From contig OY997650.1 of NCBI GenBank assembly GCA_963921795.1, positions 17,652,862 to 17,716,861 of the forward strand: a stretch of 64,000 nt of DNA, in the 5' to 3' direction. Below, piece by piece: positions 1 through 62,400 of the stretch. This DNA comes from Nannobrachium achirus. Taxonomy: Eukaryota; Chordata; Actinopteri; Myctophiformes; Myctophidae. Both the position numbers and the translations under genes were made by a program. Under the pieces are notes generated by a model. The model had not been told where the DNA came from. It saw only the letters and a list, made by a program, of their open reading frames with translations, and did not search any database. Position 1 is the stretch's first letter; each line of letters opens with the position of its first letter.

Positions 1-369
1 AAAAGCTTCAGTGGGCGGGGTTTCCCTGGAGCTCGGGTGTCATTTCCAATCACGCTGCAGGGAAACAAGCCCAGGGCTCCCAAATGCACTGACTGTGTGG
101 TTTATTATCGCCAAACATTTAACCTAATGGAACATTATGAAAAAGCTGCCATTGACTTGAAAGCCTAATCAATATTCCAGTTGTGACCTCAGCCACTTCA
201 AACCCCCTCATGACTGGTCCACAAAATTCAATATAAATATTGTCAATATAAAACCAGTCAACAGTGCAAAAGGGTTGGGGACATCTGATCTGGTATATGG
301 GGGCAGGACATTTGCATTGACTATGCATGCAAAAGTCATTGGTTTGTGTTGCCCTTCCTCTGCATTCTG
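1..369. other. No gene seen; left edge
   Basis: No coding exon, RNA gene or clear mobile-element terminus was recognised here. Short ORFs on the minus strand have no recognisable family and no splice context. Confidence 0.4.
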
Positions 370-835
370 AGTACTTGAGTAAGAGTACAAATACTACTGG
401 TCAAAATTTACTCCAATACGAGTAAAGGTAGCTCAGTCAAAATGTTACTCGAGTAAGACTAAAAAAGTACCCACTTTTAAATGTACTTAAGTAGTCAAGA
501 GTACATGCTTTTAAATGTACTTAAAGGCCCGCTGACACGCCCCGAAATTATAATAGTATGATACAGTAGGTCACGTGGTCTCTCTGAAAACGGTCTGAAA
601 CAGTCTGAAGCTCTTGTCACAGTGTAATCTGCCCCTCGCCCCCAACAACAGCTGACCAGTACAGTAAGTAGTCTAAGTACAGTCAATTAATTTGATTGGC
701 TTATAATTGCGCATTCCCACAATGACATCATAAAAATATTAACTATTTTAAGATGACTTTTTAAAGTGACAGTACCCCTATAGGTGAAAGTACCCCTTTT
801 AAAAGTAAGAGTAAATTCCCCACTTTAAAACTCTG
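370..835. repeat. ACTT-rich interspersed repeat (hAT-like debris)
   Basis: The stretch is full of AAGTACTTTTACT/AGTAAAAGTAC-like words in both orientations, the same vocabulary as the complete hAT element at 12018-13533 and the copies near 27.4, 39.1, 41.7 and 48.9 kb. I could not fix its termini or a target duplication, so it is probably an eroded copy. Confidence 0.55.
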
Positions 836-1402
836 AATGCATGCATCATTGGTTATCCACACCTGATCTTTCTATTTGAGCTAATGATCGAGGGCTGAAC
901 TATACTATTGTTTCTGCTGTGTCGCCTCAAACTAAATCTCGATGATCAAATCTTGGCAAAGACTGCCATGAGTACACAGGTGCAGCTGTTCCTGATCAGG
1001 ACCAAACCAAATCAGGAAGCCAATGAGTTCTGCAGACCAATAGCAGTGTTATGGCTGCTTGAGTAGCAGAGTGACACGTGCCGTTGCCAAGAAGTAGAGC
1101 GCCATCTTTGACAGTCAGCCATTAACAAATCACACCACAGTCCATTCAGTGGGCCTAATCAGAACCCAGACAGACGGCAGAAGCGTTGCTGATGGCTCCA
1201 CAGATCTGGAGCCGGGGATAGGGGCAACCGCCAGCATGAGATAAGACTGCATGCTACATGTGATTGTGTTTAGGCACATAGCTTTCGGCTGGTACAATGC
1301 AAACACAGTGGAATAGCTGTGTGCATGTCCAACATGTCTTTAGGCCAGGTGCAGGATAAAAGTAAATGTGAATATTGAAGGAAGTCGATATCAGATTACT
1401 AG
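836..1402. other. No feature recognised
   Basis: Unique-looking sequence without a convincing exon, RNA gene or repeat terminus. Confidence 0.35.
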
Positions 1403-1468
1403 CTGGATTACAGCTCCCAATACTTTATTGACAAGCTAGTCAATAAAGTCTTGGGAGCTGTAATTCAG
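1403..1468. repeat. Near-perfect 30-bp hairpin
   Basis: Arms 1403-1432 and 1439-1468 are reverse complements with only a few differences and enclose a 6-base loop (AAGCTA). It is probably a short foldback remnant; nothing coding overlaps it. Confidence 0.8.
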
Positions 1469-1569
1469 CGTGTGGATATGCATTTCAACACACATCCATT
1501 GAGAAAGTAGCCACGCCGTCTGATCAAACCAATTGACCTAATGTCAAACTGTACTGAAAGCTGCATCCT

Positions 1570-2870
1570 CAGCCCACTGCATCAGACATAGTAGATGCAC
1601 ACCCATAATGAGGAGTGGTGTGTGGCTGTGCTGGTTCCGTCGGAAGTCAACGATGATCTCCTGTGTCTTGTTGACATTCGGACCAGGTTGTGTGTGTTGC
1701 ACCAGCCCACCAACTGTCTCACTTCCTCCCTATATGCGTCCTCGTTGTCATATTTGATCGTTTGATTGTCGTCCGCATATTTAGTACTGAACCTAGCACA
1801 GCAGTCATGGGTCATCAGGGTGAACAGCAGTGGAATCAGAACACAGCCCTGGGGAGAGCCAGTGCTCAGGGAGATGACGGTGGAGTTATTATTCACAACC
1901 CGCACAAATTGAGGTCTATCCGTTAGGAAGTCCAGCAGCCAGTTTCACAGGGGAGTGCCAAGGCCCATGGGGTCCAATTTGTCCACCAGTTGCTGAGGGA
2001 TAATAGTGTTGAATGCTGAACTAAAATCAAAGAACAGCAGACGCACACTGGTGTTCTTCCCCTCTGTGTGTGCCAGGCTTTGCACGGTAGGCAAACTGGA
2101 AAGGGTCAAATTTGGGGGGGAGTTTGGAAACTATATGTGCCTATATGTGCCTCTCGAAGCACTTCATCATTACTGGGGTGAGTGCAACTGGGCGGTAATC
2201 ATTGAGATGTTATAATGGGCTTTTTTGCTTTGAAACATGAACAGGGACATTAGCCTGGTTTAGTGAGATGTTGAAGATGTCTGTGAGGACCGGGGCCAGC
2301 TGATCCGCACACTCCTTAAGCACCCGACCTGGAATGTTGTCGGGGCCTGCCGCCTTCCGGGTGTTGATACCTTTCAGGGTCCGCCAGACATCAGCTAACG
2401 TAGGTCCAGACTGAGTACCTGCTCATCTGGAAGAGGAATGGTTTTCCATGATGTAGTTTGTGCTCCAAAGCATGCAAATTGATTATTGAGCTCATTGAGG
2501 AAGTCATCATTTTCCTCACAGGATGATGGTGCCCCCTTATAGCCTGTGATAGACTGCATGCCCTGCCACATGCGCCGAGAGTCTGTAGAGTCCTGGAAGA
2601 AACCTTAAATTTTCCGACAGTAAGTACGCTTTGCAACTCTGATACACGGTTCAGGTTGGCTCTTGCTGTTCTGAGCTCCATACCATCTCCTGCCTTAAAA
2701 GAACTGTTCCGTACAATCAGCAGTTCCCGTACCTCACTGGTCATCCAAGGCTTCTCATTGGCTCGTGTTGTGATGTTCTTGACAACACTAACATCACCCA
2801 TACACTTGGAACTGTAGGCAGTCCCAGCATACTCCTCCACATCAGGGGAGGTTACAGAAAACACCCACTG
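1570..2870 (-). mobile_element. Degenerate LINE reverse-transcriptase fragment
   Basis: Read on the minus strand, the right part contains a PWMTSEVRELL segment followed by a basic helical stretch. The left part contains [20 protein letters not shown] and then [11 protein letters not shown]. These match the reverse-transcriptase core of fish non-LTR retrotransposons: the GxPQGxxLSPLLF motif and the catalytic xADD box. The frame is broken between the two blocks and key positions are altered (IP for SP), so this is a dead copy. The exact clade (CR1/L2/Rex-like) is not settled. Confidence 0.85.
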
Positions 2871-2939
2871 AACTCAATGGACATTTGGGATTACAGAAAA
2901 GTTAAATGAAAACAGGTTTACTTTAGGTGACAAAAGTTT

Positions 2940-3090
2940 ACAGAAAACTTTAGGACTAGAACAAGGGTGGGCAACTTTGATGATGGAGAGGGCCACTATA
3001 TTTTCACATCGGCTTCATGGATTGGACCAGCTTTGCATGATGTTTGGGCCGCGGTACCACTATATGTTCCTGTGTACGTAACAGCATTCC
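2940..3090. repeat. Fragment of interspersed repeat next to the kelch ORF
   Basis: Contains an ACAAGGGTGGGCAACTTT-like word followed by GGAGAGGGCCAC, resembling one terminus of a common vertebrate hAT-derived repeat. No second terminus was found. Confidence 0.4.
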
Positions 3091-3152
3091 ATTCTTTCAC
3101 AGGGTGATACGGAGGAGAAAGTTCTTTATTCACAGTGGTGCTGCTGTGCGAG

Positions 3153-4274
3153 ATGTTGCGCTGGACAGTGCACCTGAAAGGAGGACCAAAGAAGAGTTAT
3201 CATGCTGCTGTGGCACTGGGGCATAAGGTGTACTCCTTTGCATGGTACGACAGGGATCCCATTGATGTGCACGTCTTTAACTCGGTGTCTTTGCGCTGGT
3301 TGAAACTGTCCCCAGTGACATCTGGTATGGAAGAACATCCCCTTGAGCTTCCCTCCAAGCGCTGGGGCCATACAGCTGTGCTGATAGAAGATATCATCTA
3401 CATATGGGGCGGGTTTGCTTACATACAGGACAACATGCTTTATGCATTTAATGTCGACACCCACAGGTGGTTCAAGCCCAAGGTATCTGGGACTGTTCCA
3501 CAGCCGAGGGACGGCCACTCAGCGTGCGTCTTGGAGAAGGTCATGTATATTTTTGGAGGATTCACCAGCCTGGAAGGATGCACCAATGACATCTTCAAGT
3601 TGGACACCACCACAATGGCCTGGTCTTTAATTAACACCAGAGGCACTCCAGCACCTCCTTCATTATGTCACTCTGCCACCATCATCGGGACAAAGATGTT
3701 TGTGTTTGGGGGCCGAGATGACCAATTCAACTACAACAGCATCAGTGTGTTTGACACAGAAACCAACTGCTGGTTGAACACGCCTCTGGGTGAAGCTGTG
3801 CTTCGCCCAGAAAGACGCACGTGTCATTCAGACTTTGCCTACAATGGAAAACTGTATATATTTGGTGGCCACAACTATGTTTTGTACCAGACCTTCAATG
3901 ATCTGTGGAAATTCAATCCAGAGACCTTCTCCTGGAAGAAGGTTAAGCCCAGAGGGAAAGTCCCATCTTCATGGAAGACTAGGATGGGCTGCTGCATGGT
4001 GGGAGAACGTATCATCCTCTTTGGAGGATACAGAGATTCATCCGTTCCAGTGGATATGGAAGACACTGAGGTTGACCAGGACATCGATGTGTCTGACCTG
4101 TACATCTTAGACATACGCCCTAGTCTGAAGACGTTATGCAAGATAGCAGTTATACAGTACGGTCTAGAGCAATCAGAACTCCCATACAACATCAAGTGGG
4201 AACTGGCAGCCATGACTACTAACAGCAACCGAAAAAATGACATGCCCCACAAAAGAAAAAGAAAAAGGGAATAG
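3153..4274 (+). CDS. klhdc3 (retrocopy): KLHDC3-like kelch protein, intronless (retrogene or processed copy)
   Basis: An uninterrupted 373-codon ORF begins MLRWTVHLKGGPKKSYHAAV, which matches the KLHDC3 N-terminus. Homology runs to the end, closing with SLKTLCKIAVIQYGLEQSEL and WELAAMTTNSN. KLHDC3 is a six-blade kelch protein that acts as a substrate receptor of the CUL2 E3 ligase, recognising C-terminal glycine degrons. KLHDC3 is a multi-exon gene, but no intron interrupts this copy, so reverse transcription of mRNA is the simplest origin. Kelch GG pairs are intact in WGGF, FGGF, FGGR, FGGH and FGGY. The first blade is damaged: the usual GGY is AWY and about ten residues are lost after it. 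A second deletion shortens the loop after FGGRDDQF. The usual short C-terminus is replaced by a basic tail, PHKRKRKRE. The start is ATG 3153; the ORF is open upstream only through a GTG. A TTTCTTTCACAG acceptor-like site at 3102 may end a 5'UTR intron. The open frame over 1.1 kb despite divergence suggests selection, but expression is unproven. Confidence 0.85.
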   Translation: MLRWTVHLKGGPKKSYHAAVALGHKVYSFAWYDRDPIDVHVFNSVSLRWLKLSPVTSGMEEHPLELPSKRWGHTAVLIEDIIYIWGGFAYIQDNMLYAFNVDTHRWFKPKVSGTVPQPRDGHSACVLEKVMYIFGGFTSLEGCTNDIFKLDTTTMAWSLINTRGTPAPPSLCHSATIIGTKMFVFGGRDDQFNYNSISVFDTETNCWLNTPLGEAVLRPERRTCHSDFAYNGKLYIFGGHNYVLYQTFNDLWKFNPETFSWKKVKPRGKVPSSWKTRMGCCMVGERIILFGGYRDSSVPVDMEDTEVDQDIDVSDLYILDIRPSLKTLCKIAVIQYGLEQSELPYNIKWELAAMTTNSNRKNDMPHKRKRKRE

Positions 4275-4380
4275 AAACGTTGTGGAAGAGGACTTCAGGA
4301 AACAGAAGAACTGGAAGTGGGAGAGGTAAATTACTGCAAAGGTGGAGACCGTATTTATTTTTTTAATCTTCGAGGCAATA

Positions 4381-4845
4381 TTAAAGCTATACTGTGTAAG
4401 TTGCTCAACTAGTGGTCAGTAGCGTCCGCGTCTTTCGGCCGTTTTTCGCCTCACACCCCCGCGTCAGCCTCCACCTCGCCGAGATCTATCTTTAGAGGGG
4501 TCCCTGGTTCCTGTGCGTTCAGGCATTCCGGAGAAACGGAGTGTTTCACCCGAGTATAGATAGAGACACACGGGCGCCTACAAATATGGCCGCCCTATTG
4601 TGATAGCTAGCGACCCCACTTCAAGATGCGCTGTGATTGGCCGGCAGTGTATAACCCTCGCTGTGATTGGCCGGTAGTGTATGATGACGTAATTTTTGCG
4701 CGAAAACCGGACCCCGGTCAGGATCATAGAAAACATATAAAGAAGCTGAAAATAACGAAGTGGGTGTTCTAAAACTTTAGCGATTTAAGAGTTAGGACAA
4801 TTTTAAGATTTGTTTTATAAAAAAAGTTACATGGTACAACTTTAA
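4381..4845. mobile_element. TTAA-target MITE downstream of the kelch ORF
   Basis: TTAA occurs at both ends (4381-4384 and 4842-4845), followed inward by imperfect inverted termini (AAGCTATACTGTGTAAG against AAGTTGTACCATGTAAC). The length is 465 bp and there is no ORF. TTAA duplications are typical of piggyBac/Kolobok-type non-autonomous elements. It inserted just after the kelch ORF and may truncate its 3'UTR. Part of its interior (ACACGGGCGCCTACAAAT) recurs at about 59749. Confidence 0.75.
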
Positions 4846-5184
4846 AGTGAGCAGTGCATATGAGATCAAAACAGTCTCTGATGGCTTTTCATTGTATTAA
4901 AGCAAATACAATTCACAAGACCTTGCACCCTTTTTTATATGAAATGTGACTGCTGCCCAACATTTAAAAATAGGGACCAGAAGTAGCATGTCAGGCACAA
5001 GCTGTCTTGTTTTCACTCTTTAGTAACACTAGAGGTATGCGCCCGCTTCTCCCGTTTTATAGTAAGTGAAACCTGACCAATCACTTATAGTCTGGTCAAA
5101 GTGTCATGTGAAACTCATCAATCCACCAATCCTCAAGCTTATCTGACACATGCCCGTTTATGCCCATCTATGCCCATCTGGCAT
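4846..5184. other. No feature recognised
   Basis: AT-rich sequence with no exon or repeat terminus that I can support. Confidence 0.3.
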
Positions 5185-6140
5185 ATGCTATGCTACGGGC
5201 ATAGACGGCCCCTCTCATGGCCCTTATTGCGACCGAAGGTCGTATTATACCCTGAAAAACCTTGTCGCTTGTCTGACTGTCTGTCTGGCTGTACAGGAAG
5301 TGATGTCAGTGTGATGTCAGTGAGTCACAGTCAGGAAGTGATGTCAGTGAGTCACAGTGATGTGGTACAGAATTACTCATATATGGACATAAAAAGGATG
5401 TCACGTGACATCACTTCCTGTACTGACAGTCAGACAAGCTACGAGATTTCTCAGGGTATAAAAGTCCACATATGGTCATTCCCAGAAAAAGAAAAAAAAA
5501 CTTTTATGTCCATACATGGAGATTTCTGATGTCATAAATCCCAGGTCGAAAATGAGAATGTTAGGGACCATATATGGCCCATATAAGGAGATCCACAGGC
5601 TTAAAACCAAGGCCCTAACTCACCAATGCCCTGTTTGGCATTACTAATTAACATACGTTTTATGCCCATATATGGAGATTCCTATATTGTCAATATTAAG
5701 GACATTATTAAGGATATTGTGTTATCAATATTAAGGACATATATGGGAATGCCCATATTTGGTAATGTCCATATATGGGCATGTTTTGACATAACATAAG
5801 AGAAATCTCGTAGCTTGAACAAACTCCCCCCAGAATGACAACAACGAGAATCGTCAGAGAAACGCTGTGGTTGGCCAGATGGCCAAGAATTGGCGCAACC
5901 CTGAGGTGTCTTACTAGTATACCGTAAGCCTCAATATTACGACATCGCCCTCTATGTTTATATCAGGTTGCACTTATTGATGGTGACCAGGATTGCTGGT
6001 CCCTCATTGGCTTTTATGGTGATGATGACGTCATCACCCGATTGATGACGTCACTCTGTGTTTTTTTCCCAAGGGTTTTCCCATCGGATGACGTCAGCGC
6101 AGACACACAGACTCAGACACACAGACGTAGATTTTTCCCT
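5185..6140. repeat. CCATATATGG-rich interspersed repeat, copy 1
   Basis: The same long words as at 30.0-30.5 kb appear here in the opposite orientation: GCGACC...GGTCGC ends, CAGGAAGTGATGTCA, GTAGCTTGTCTGACTGTC, and GGTGTCTTACTAGTAT near 5925. It carries several CCATATATGG blocks and, at its right end, three TGACGTCA octamers (6026, 6046, 6089). The class is not recognised and there is no transposase ORF. Confidence 0.65.
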
Positions 6141-6410
6141 AATTTATAGATAGATGCTGTCATCTAATACCATGCTGACCACCAAATTACTGTTGTGAAA
6201 TAACTGCGTAGGTTATATAGAATCTACCAACAACTGCCATAAATGTCATAGACATGTAAATGTCAAAACATGTAACATGTTTGCGTTACATGTTTTGGTG
6301 TGTTCCTTTTAGACAGGGTGTTTTGATTCTACTTGTCAATCAAAAACACCTCACCTCTGATTTCAGAATGAAGGCATGCTAGTTCATGTCTACCCTACCA
6401 TTACCTTGGA

Positions 6411-6840
6411 GCAGGGATGTCAAAGTCAAATGCACAGGGGGCCAAAATTTTAAAAATGGTACAAGTCAAGGGCCGGACTGGTTCAATGTTTATTTAAACG
6501 CAGGCTTGCAGTCACAGGCTCTCGATACGCACCAATGCACTAGCAGTGCATTGTGGGACTTGTAGTATTATGGTGGTGCGTGTGTAACAGAGTGACTCAT
6601 TGCCTCAGCCTGATGGCATCAAAAGTCTAATATCTCCCCCTGTCCATAGGGATATCTCGTTGGTCTAATGGGTAAGATGTTGGAGTTTCATGCGGTTCGA
6701 ATCCCAGACATTGCATGTGCAATATACCAGTGGCCAGTGGGCCAGTACTAATAGTAATTAAATATCACCCCGCGGGCCGAAGATAATTCAATCACGGGCC
6801 TGATTTGGCCCCCGGGCCTTGAGTTTGACATATGTGCCTT
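6411..6840. repeat. Interspersed repeat with tRNA-like segment
   Basis: Starts and ends with related words (GGATGTCAAAGTCAAATG and CCTTGAGTTTGACATATG), as in a TIR element. At 6655-6715 it contains a tRNA-like stretch with a box-A-like TGGTCTAATGGGT and a box-B-like GGTTCGAATCC. The T-stem region fits a tRNA but no complete cloverleaf forms, so this is a SINE head or tRNA relic. Confidence 0.5.
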
Positions 6841-7374
6841 GGAGGGACGGGCAAAAGGCAATCCCCATTCACAAATTACAACTGGAGTTACCTTAAGGAA
6901 CTTTCCACATGGAGCAGGTGCAGTATTCCTGTCATTTATATAATTCATGTGCTTTCAAACTACTGAATTTCCAGACAGTATTATTTATTTCAATCCAGTT
7001 TAATCTTCCCAAAACTGTCAAAAACAAACATACACATTCTGCAACTATTCCTGAAATAACTTTGCTTGTGTTTGGAAACAATCCCCCATGTCCCAAGGGT
7101 CTAAAATGATGACCTTCACTAAACCCCTAAAACAAAGCAGCTTAATTTTTAACCCCAAATCAATTTCACATTAAGAAGAAACAACCTGTAGCCTAATTCA
7201 TCACTAACTCGGAGTCACACTGTTGATATACCCCACCTTGTTCTTTCAATAAATTATCACAGTAAACATTGATACCAAATTTGGAATATGCTTTGTTTTA
7301 TAGAAACTATGTTTCAGAGTAGACACCTACACGGGAAGTGTATACTGTATGAGTGTTGCTGCCAGAAGAAAAGC
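6841..7374 (-). other. 3' flank or 3'UTR of the docking-complex gene
   Basis: Sequence downstream of the last exon found for the minus-strand docking gene. If the stop at 7375 is used this is 3'UTR; a minus-strand AATAAA-like run lies at about 6984-6992. A stretch at 6891-6932 has acceptor- and donor-like borders, but its translation continues into a repeat and shows no family resemblance. Confidence 0.4.
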
Positions 7375-46442
<39,068 letters not shown>

Positions 46443-46617
46443 GGTACCTCAACACGTAATGATATCTGAGAGAGGTGTTCTCTACTGACTCTGAAGCACC
46501 CTGAAGAGTTTCAGCATCTGTTCGTCTCCATGTAATCAGAGGATCTCACATAGATACCAGATAAGGTCAGCATTTATTATACACATAGTATACTGTTGGC
46601 AAGGCTTGAGTAAACAC

Positions 46618-47014
46618 TAGGGGTGTAACAATACATTTTAACAACAATACGATACGCATCACGATATATGGTTGATGATACGATACATGGACAATAGTAA
46701 CTAATTAGCAAAGAAATGTAATCTGTGTGAAACGTGCATGTTTTTAAGGGGAAAATCTATTAATATGGATATAAATAAGTAAACACTGTGATTCTCTAGC
46801 AAATACATGGACATAATAGTTCAACACATATGGACGAACCTGCACCTTGACATGAACACAGAGATTACACACATTTACACACATGTAAAACGATGCCGAA
46901 CTTACGATACAAAGCCAAACGGTACGATATATGATTTTGCATATCGATATAGTAGAATTAGATCATTGCAAACTAAAATCAGTTTTTTTATTCCGTTAAA
47001 TTGTTACTCCCCTA
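46618..47014. mobile_element. hAT-type element (TAGGGGTGTAAC family), 7/8 TSD
   Basis: TAGGGGTGTAACA...GTTACTCCCCTA with flanks GTAAACAC and TTAAACAC. It lies between the two ciliary genes, 180 bp upstream of the docking-gene start codon. Confidence 0.85.
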
Positions 47015-47992
47015 TTAAACACCCATGAAGCAAACAGTCTGAGGAGAGCCTGAACGTATCTCCTCTTTGTCATTCTAAAACCCTATAGTGCAAACTTAAT
47101 GGTACTGTATGGCACATTGTGTGCTTAGGTTCTGTTAAATCTTTATTCCTTCGATTGCTCTGTAGCTCTCAAACCTTACACTAGCATGCACTTTTCACCT
47201 GAAAATGAGGAATCTCACAGGGAAAGCTTAACATGCAGGTTCACATTCTCTCCCAGTTCCGCTCCCAGTTCAACATGGCGTCCCAAACATCCTGTAGGAG
47301 TTGCTAGTGCAGCATCAAAGAACCCAATCCCTGCCAGCTTGCCATCAACGAACACGCGGCCGATTATATTAATTGGAGCGCCTGGCCATGCCGGAGGCAC
47401 CACAGAGGAATGGAACAACAGTCTCCACAGGGTACCTATACGCCTCCGGCACCCAGATGTCCAGACAAAGCTATTGTTTGGTAAAGAATCATTTTATCAC
47501 AGTGGTTCTCAAACCTTTTCATGTTGAGGACCCCCAAATTGGCACTTATTAGCCCACTGACCCCCATTTGAAAAGATATGCCAGGGACCCCCATAAGAGA
47601 TTAGTTTTTATGGCTCTAGCAGTGTTTCTCAACCATTTTAATTTCAAGGACCCCCAGGCTACGGACACCCATTTAATGGCATTTCTATCTCTGGGACCCC
47701 ACTTTAATTGAGAGTGTACAAATGGAACCAAATCCATTAGGACCCCACTTTAAGAACCAATGATTTATCGTATTTACCTTGTTGTGCATAATTGAACAAA
47801 GATGTCACACAAAGTGCAGTACAGGAGAGTTGAGCATAACCCTGGAAACAATGGTGTGGTGTTATATATCACAACATACGTGGAAAATGAATTCCATACC
47901 CTCAATGTCATCTTCTTGGAAGTGAATGAGTTTTCCCTCAATGGGGTCAGAGTTTAAATAAAGGCTTGAAATGAAATGAAAAATATCTAAAG
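47015..47992. repeat. Intergenic repeats between cfap46 and the docking gene
   Basis: 47490-47760 holds two or three fragments with GTTCTCAAACCTTTTCATG and GACCCCCA, typical hAT-MITE ends. Earlier sequence is unassigned. Any promoter of the docking gene must lie here or in the 46443-46617 leader; I see no clear TATA box. Confidence 0.45.
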
Positions 47993-48433
47993 CAAGGGTC
48001 TTCAAGAGGGGGTCCTCAGAGGTACTATAGGGGGTCCACCAAATCTTTGTGTGATAGTAACTTTTTCCCCCTTTTTTATAATAACCACTTGAACTCATAT
48101 TTCCATATTATGAGAACTTTAGCCAAAAATAGCCGATCTACAAGCTCACAACGCCTGTGACGTGCTGCGAGGCCTTGTGAGCTTGTAGATCGGCTATTTT
48201 CGGTGGTTTGGTGTAGAGGGGAAAAAGAGCAGACCAAGTACAGAGTGAAAGGTCAAGTTTATTATGTATGGTTAAATATCTGAAAACACAAATTGACATG
48301 AATCCAAAATACACTGATGATTGTGCTGTCAAACGATGAAACTATATGGAATCTATGAAAAGGTTTTGGGGGTCCCTGCTTCATCTCTCTCTCAAATAAG
48401 GGGCCCTTGGCCTGAAAACATTGAAGACCCCTG
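47993..48433. mobile_element. hAT-type element (CAGGGGTCTTCAA family) with a complete hairpin module
   Basis: CAAGGGTCTTCAAGAGG...TTGAAGACCCCTG. The hairpin has 26-bp perfect arms, 48126-48151 and 48175-48200, and a 23-base loop. The target duplication is degenerate. Confidence 0.8.
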
Positions 48434-48672
48434 TACTAAGAGGACTTCTTCGATGACACAAGAAGCCTTGTCCTCTGGAGCCAATGTACTATACATAACA
48501 AAACAGAAAATTAAACGTAATGTTGTAAAACATTTATATTATTAATATTGAAAGAAAGAGGAACGTGAATTTAAAGAGTCAATAGGTATGTTTTCCTTTA
48601 ATGAGATTAAAACCCTTGTGATACCCTTGTTCTTTAGCAGGGGAAATCAATTTAAGCGGACAATCAAATTAA

Positions 48673-60980
<12,308 letters not shown>

Positions 60981-61460
60981 AAACAGGATGCAGAATTAAT
61001 ACACGATCGCTCGTCTGAGGGGATAAATTGAGCAGCATTTTGACCGATCGTCAATTTTTTTTTTATTTTTCTTTCTTTTTCTAACTCCTTGACCTCCACA
61101 AACTTCACTTCAAGGGTATTTGCATGGCCCATGACATTTTGATGTAATTGGCTAGTTGGTTCTGCTGCCATACAATTTTTATCATGGGTATAATAATATA
61201 ACGAACGTTGCCCTCTCTGTAGCGCTGAACGTTAAGAACTAGGGGACTAGAGTAACTACTGTATGGTATTGTTTGGTTCTAAAAGTTTAAAAAGGGAACA
61301 AATCTGAACGCTAACATACCCCTAATTATCAGATGTGGCCTTTGCTAGAAACGTGACTTGCTAAGCAGGCTGCCACATCCTTGTAATTTCATACAGACAC
61401 ATAGAGACAAATAAATATATCTATGGCATGCTTCTATATTAAAATACTCTATTTGCGGCT
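60981..61460. other. cfap46 intron, nothing recognised
   Basis: The preceding cfap46 exon was not found here or further right in the window. Confidence 0.4.
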
Positions 61461-61469
61461 TGATAGCAA

Positions 61470-61690
61470 CAGTGCTATATATTGTTTTCATTAGCCCCGC
61501 TAGCGGCGGCGCTCTAGGGAAGGCTGTGTCGATCGGTTGGCTCGTCCGTCCGTCCGTCCATCCGTACATCTGTACATACGTACATCTGTCCGTCCACCAC
61601 TTTGTTCTCTGGCAGGATTGCCACGGAATGTTTTGTTCTCACTGATTTTAGTGACCCAATGGTCTTTCCTCTAGTTCCTCCATTAGGCCA
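61470..61690. repeat. CCGTCCGTCCGT interspersed repeat fragment
   Basis: AGCCCCGCTAGCGGCGGCGC followed by CGTCCGTCCGTCC; related to 10.0 and 39.75 kb. Confidence 0.6.
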
Positions 61691-61729
61691 CAATATCGAC
61701 TGGCACACAAGATATCTCAAAATCTATCG

Positions 61730-62400
61730 GGCAGATTGCCATTGTTTATTGTTTATTAAATGGATCGCATTAGCTGACACTGGGGCAACAGCTAATCTTC
61801 CTGGGGTCGATAGAAGATACATACAATATAAAAACATGAAAATACACACTGTACAACATTATACAAAATAAAATACAACAGACATTATTTCCTGGCTCTT
61901 AAATAGAGTACAATCATAAACCATATAAATAATAGTGGTAGTAGTAACAACAATAGTAATTACAGCTAAAAATGTAATGAAAGTTTTGAAGCTGAATTGC
62001 GCCTACTGTACATAAATGTATACTGTGAAGTTGAACATACTAACCTGTTGCACATAGAACATACTGTGAAGATGTTTACAAAAAAGTTAAGTATAAAATG
62101 CTGTTGGTGTATACAATATGCCAACTTTATGCACATGTACATACATTTGAGGATGCTCTTTTTTCTCTTTGCTCTTTTGCACTCTCTTTCTTTTCTCAAA
62201 TCTTTCTAAGTCTTTATTATTATTATTATTATTATTATTACCCTTTTAGATTTTTTTTCTGTTGTTTGCTGTTATTATATCATTTGCTGTGATTATATAT
62301 ACCACTGTATTGTCTGAAGGATGCCAAACAAAACCAAGTTTTACTCTTATGTACCTGTACAAAAGCCGTGACAATAAAGTACAACCTTGAACCTTGAACT
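61730..62400 (+). mobile_element. LINE 3' tail
   Basis: Ends GACAATAAAGTACAACCTTG followed by AACCTTGAAC, a typical short-repeat LINE tail; includes (TTA)n at 62216-62240. No RT motif. Confidence 0.6.

Noticed and set aside
3135-3152. GTG start for the kelch ORF
   Set aside because: A nuclear vertebrate gene would use ATG; the KLHDC3 N-terminus MLRWTVHL begins exactly at ATG 3153.
6655-6715. Functional tRNA gene
   Set aside because: Box-A and box-B-like motifs are present, but no complete acceptor, D and anticodon stems form, and it lies inside a repeat.
6748-6948. Final docking-gene exon near 6891-6932
   Set aside because: Acceptor-like and donor-like borders exist, but the translation shows no family resemblance and runs into repeat sequence.
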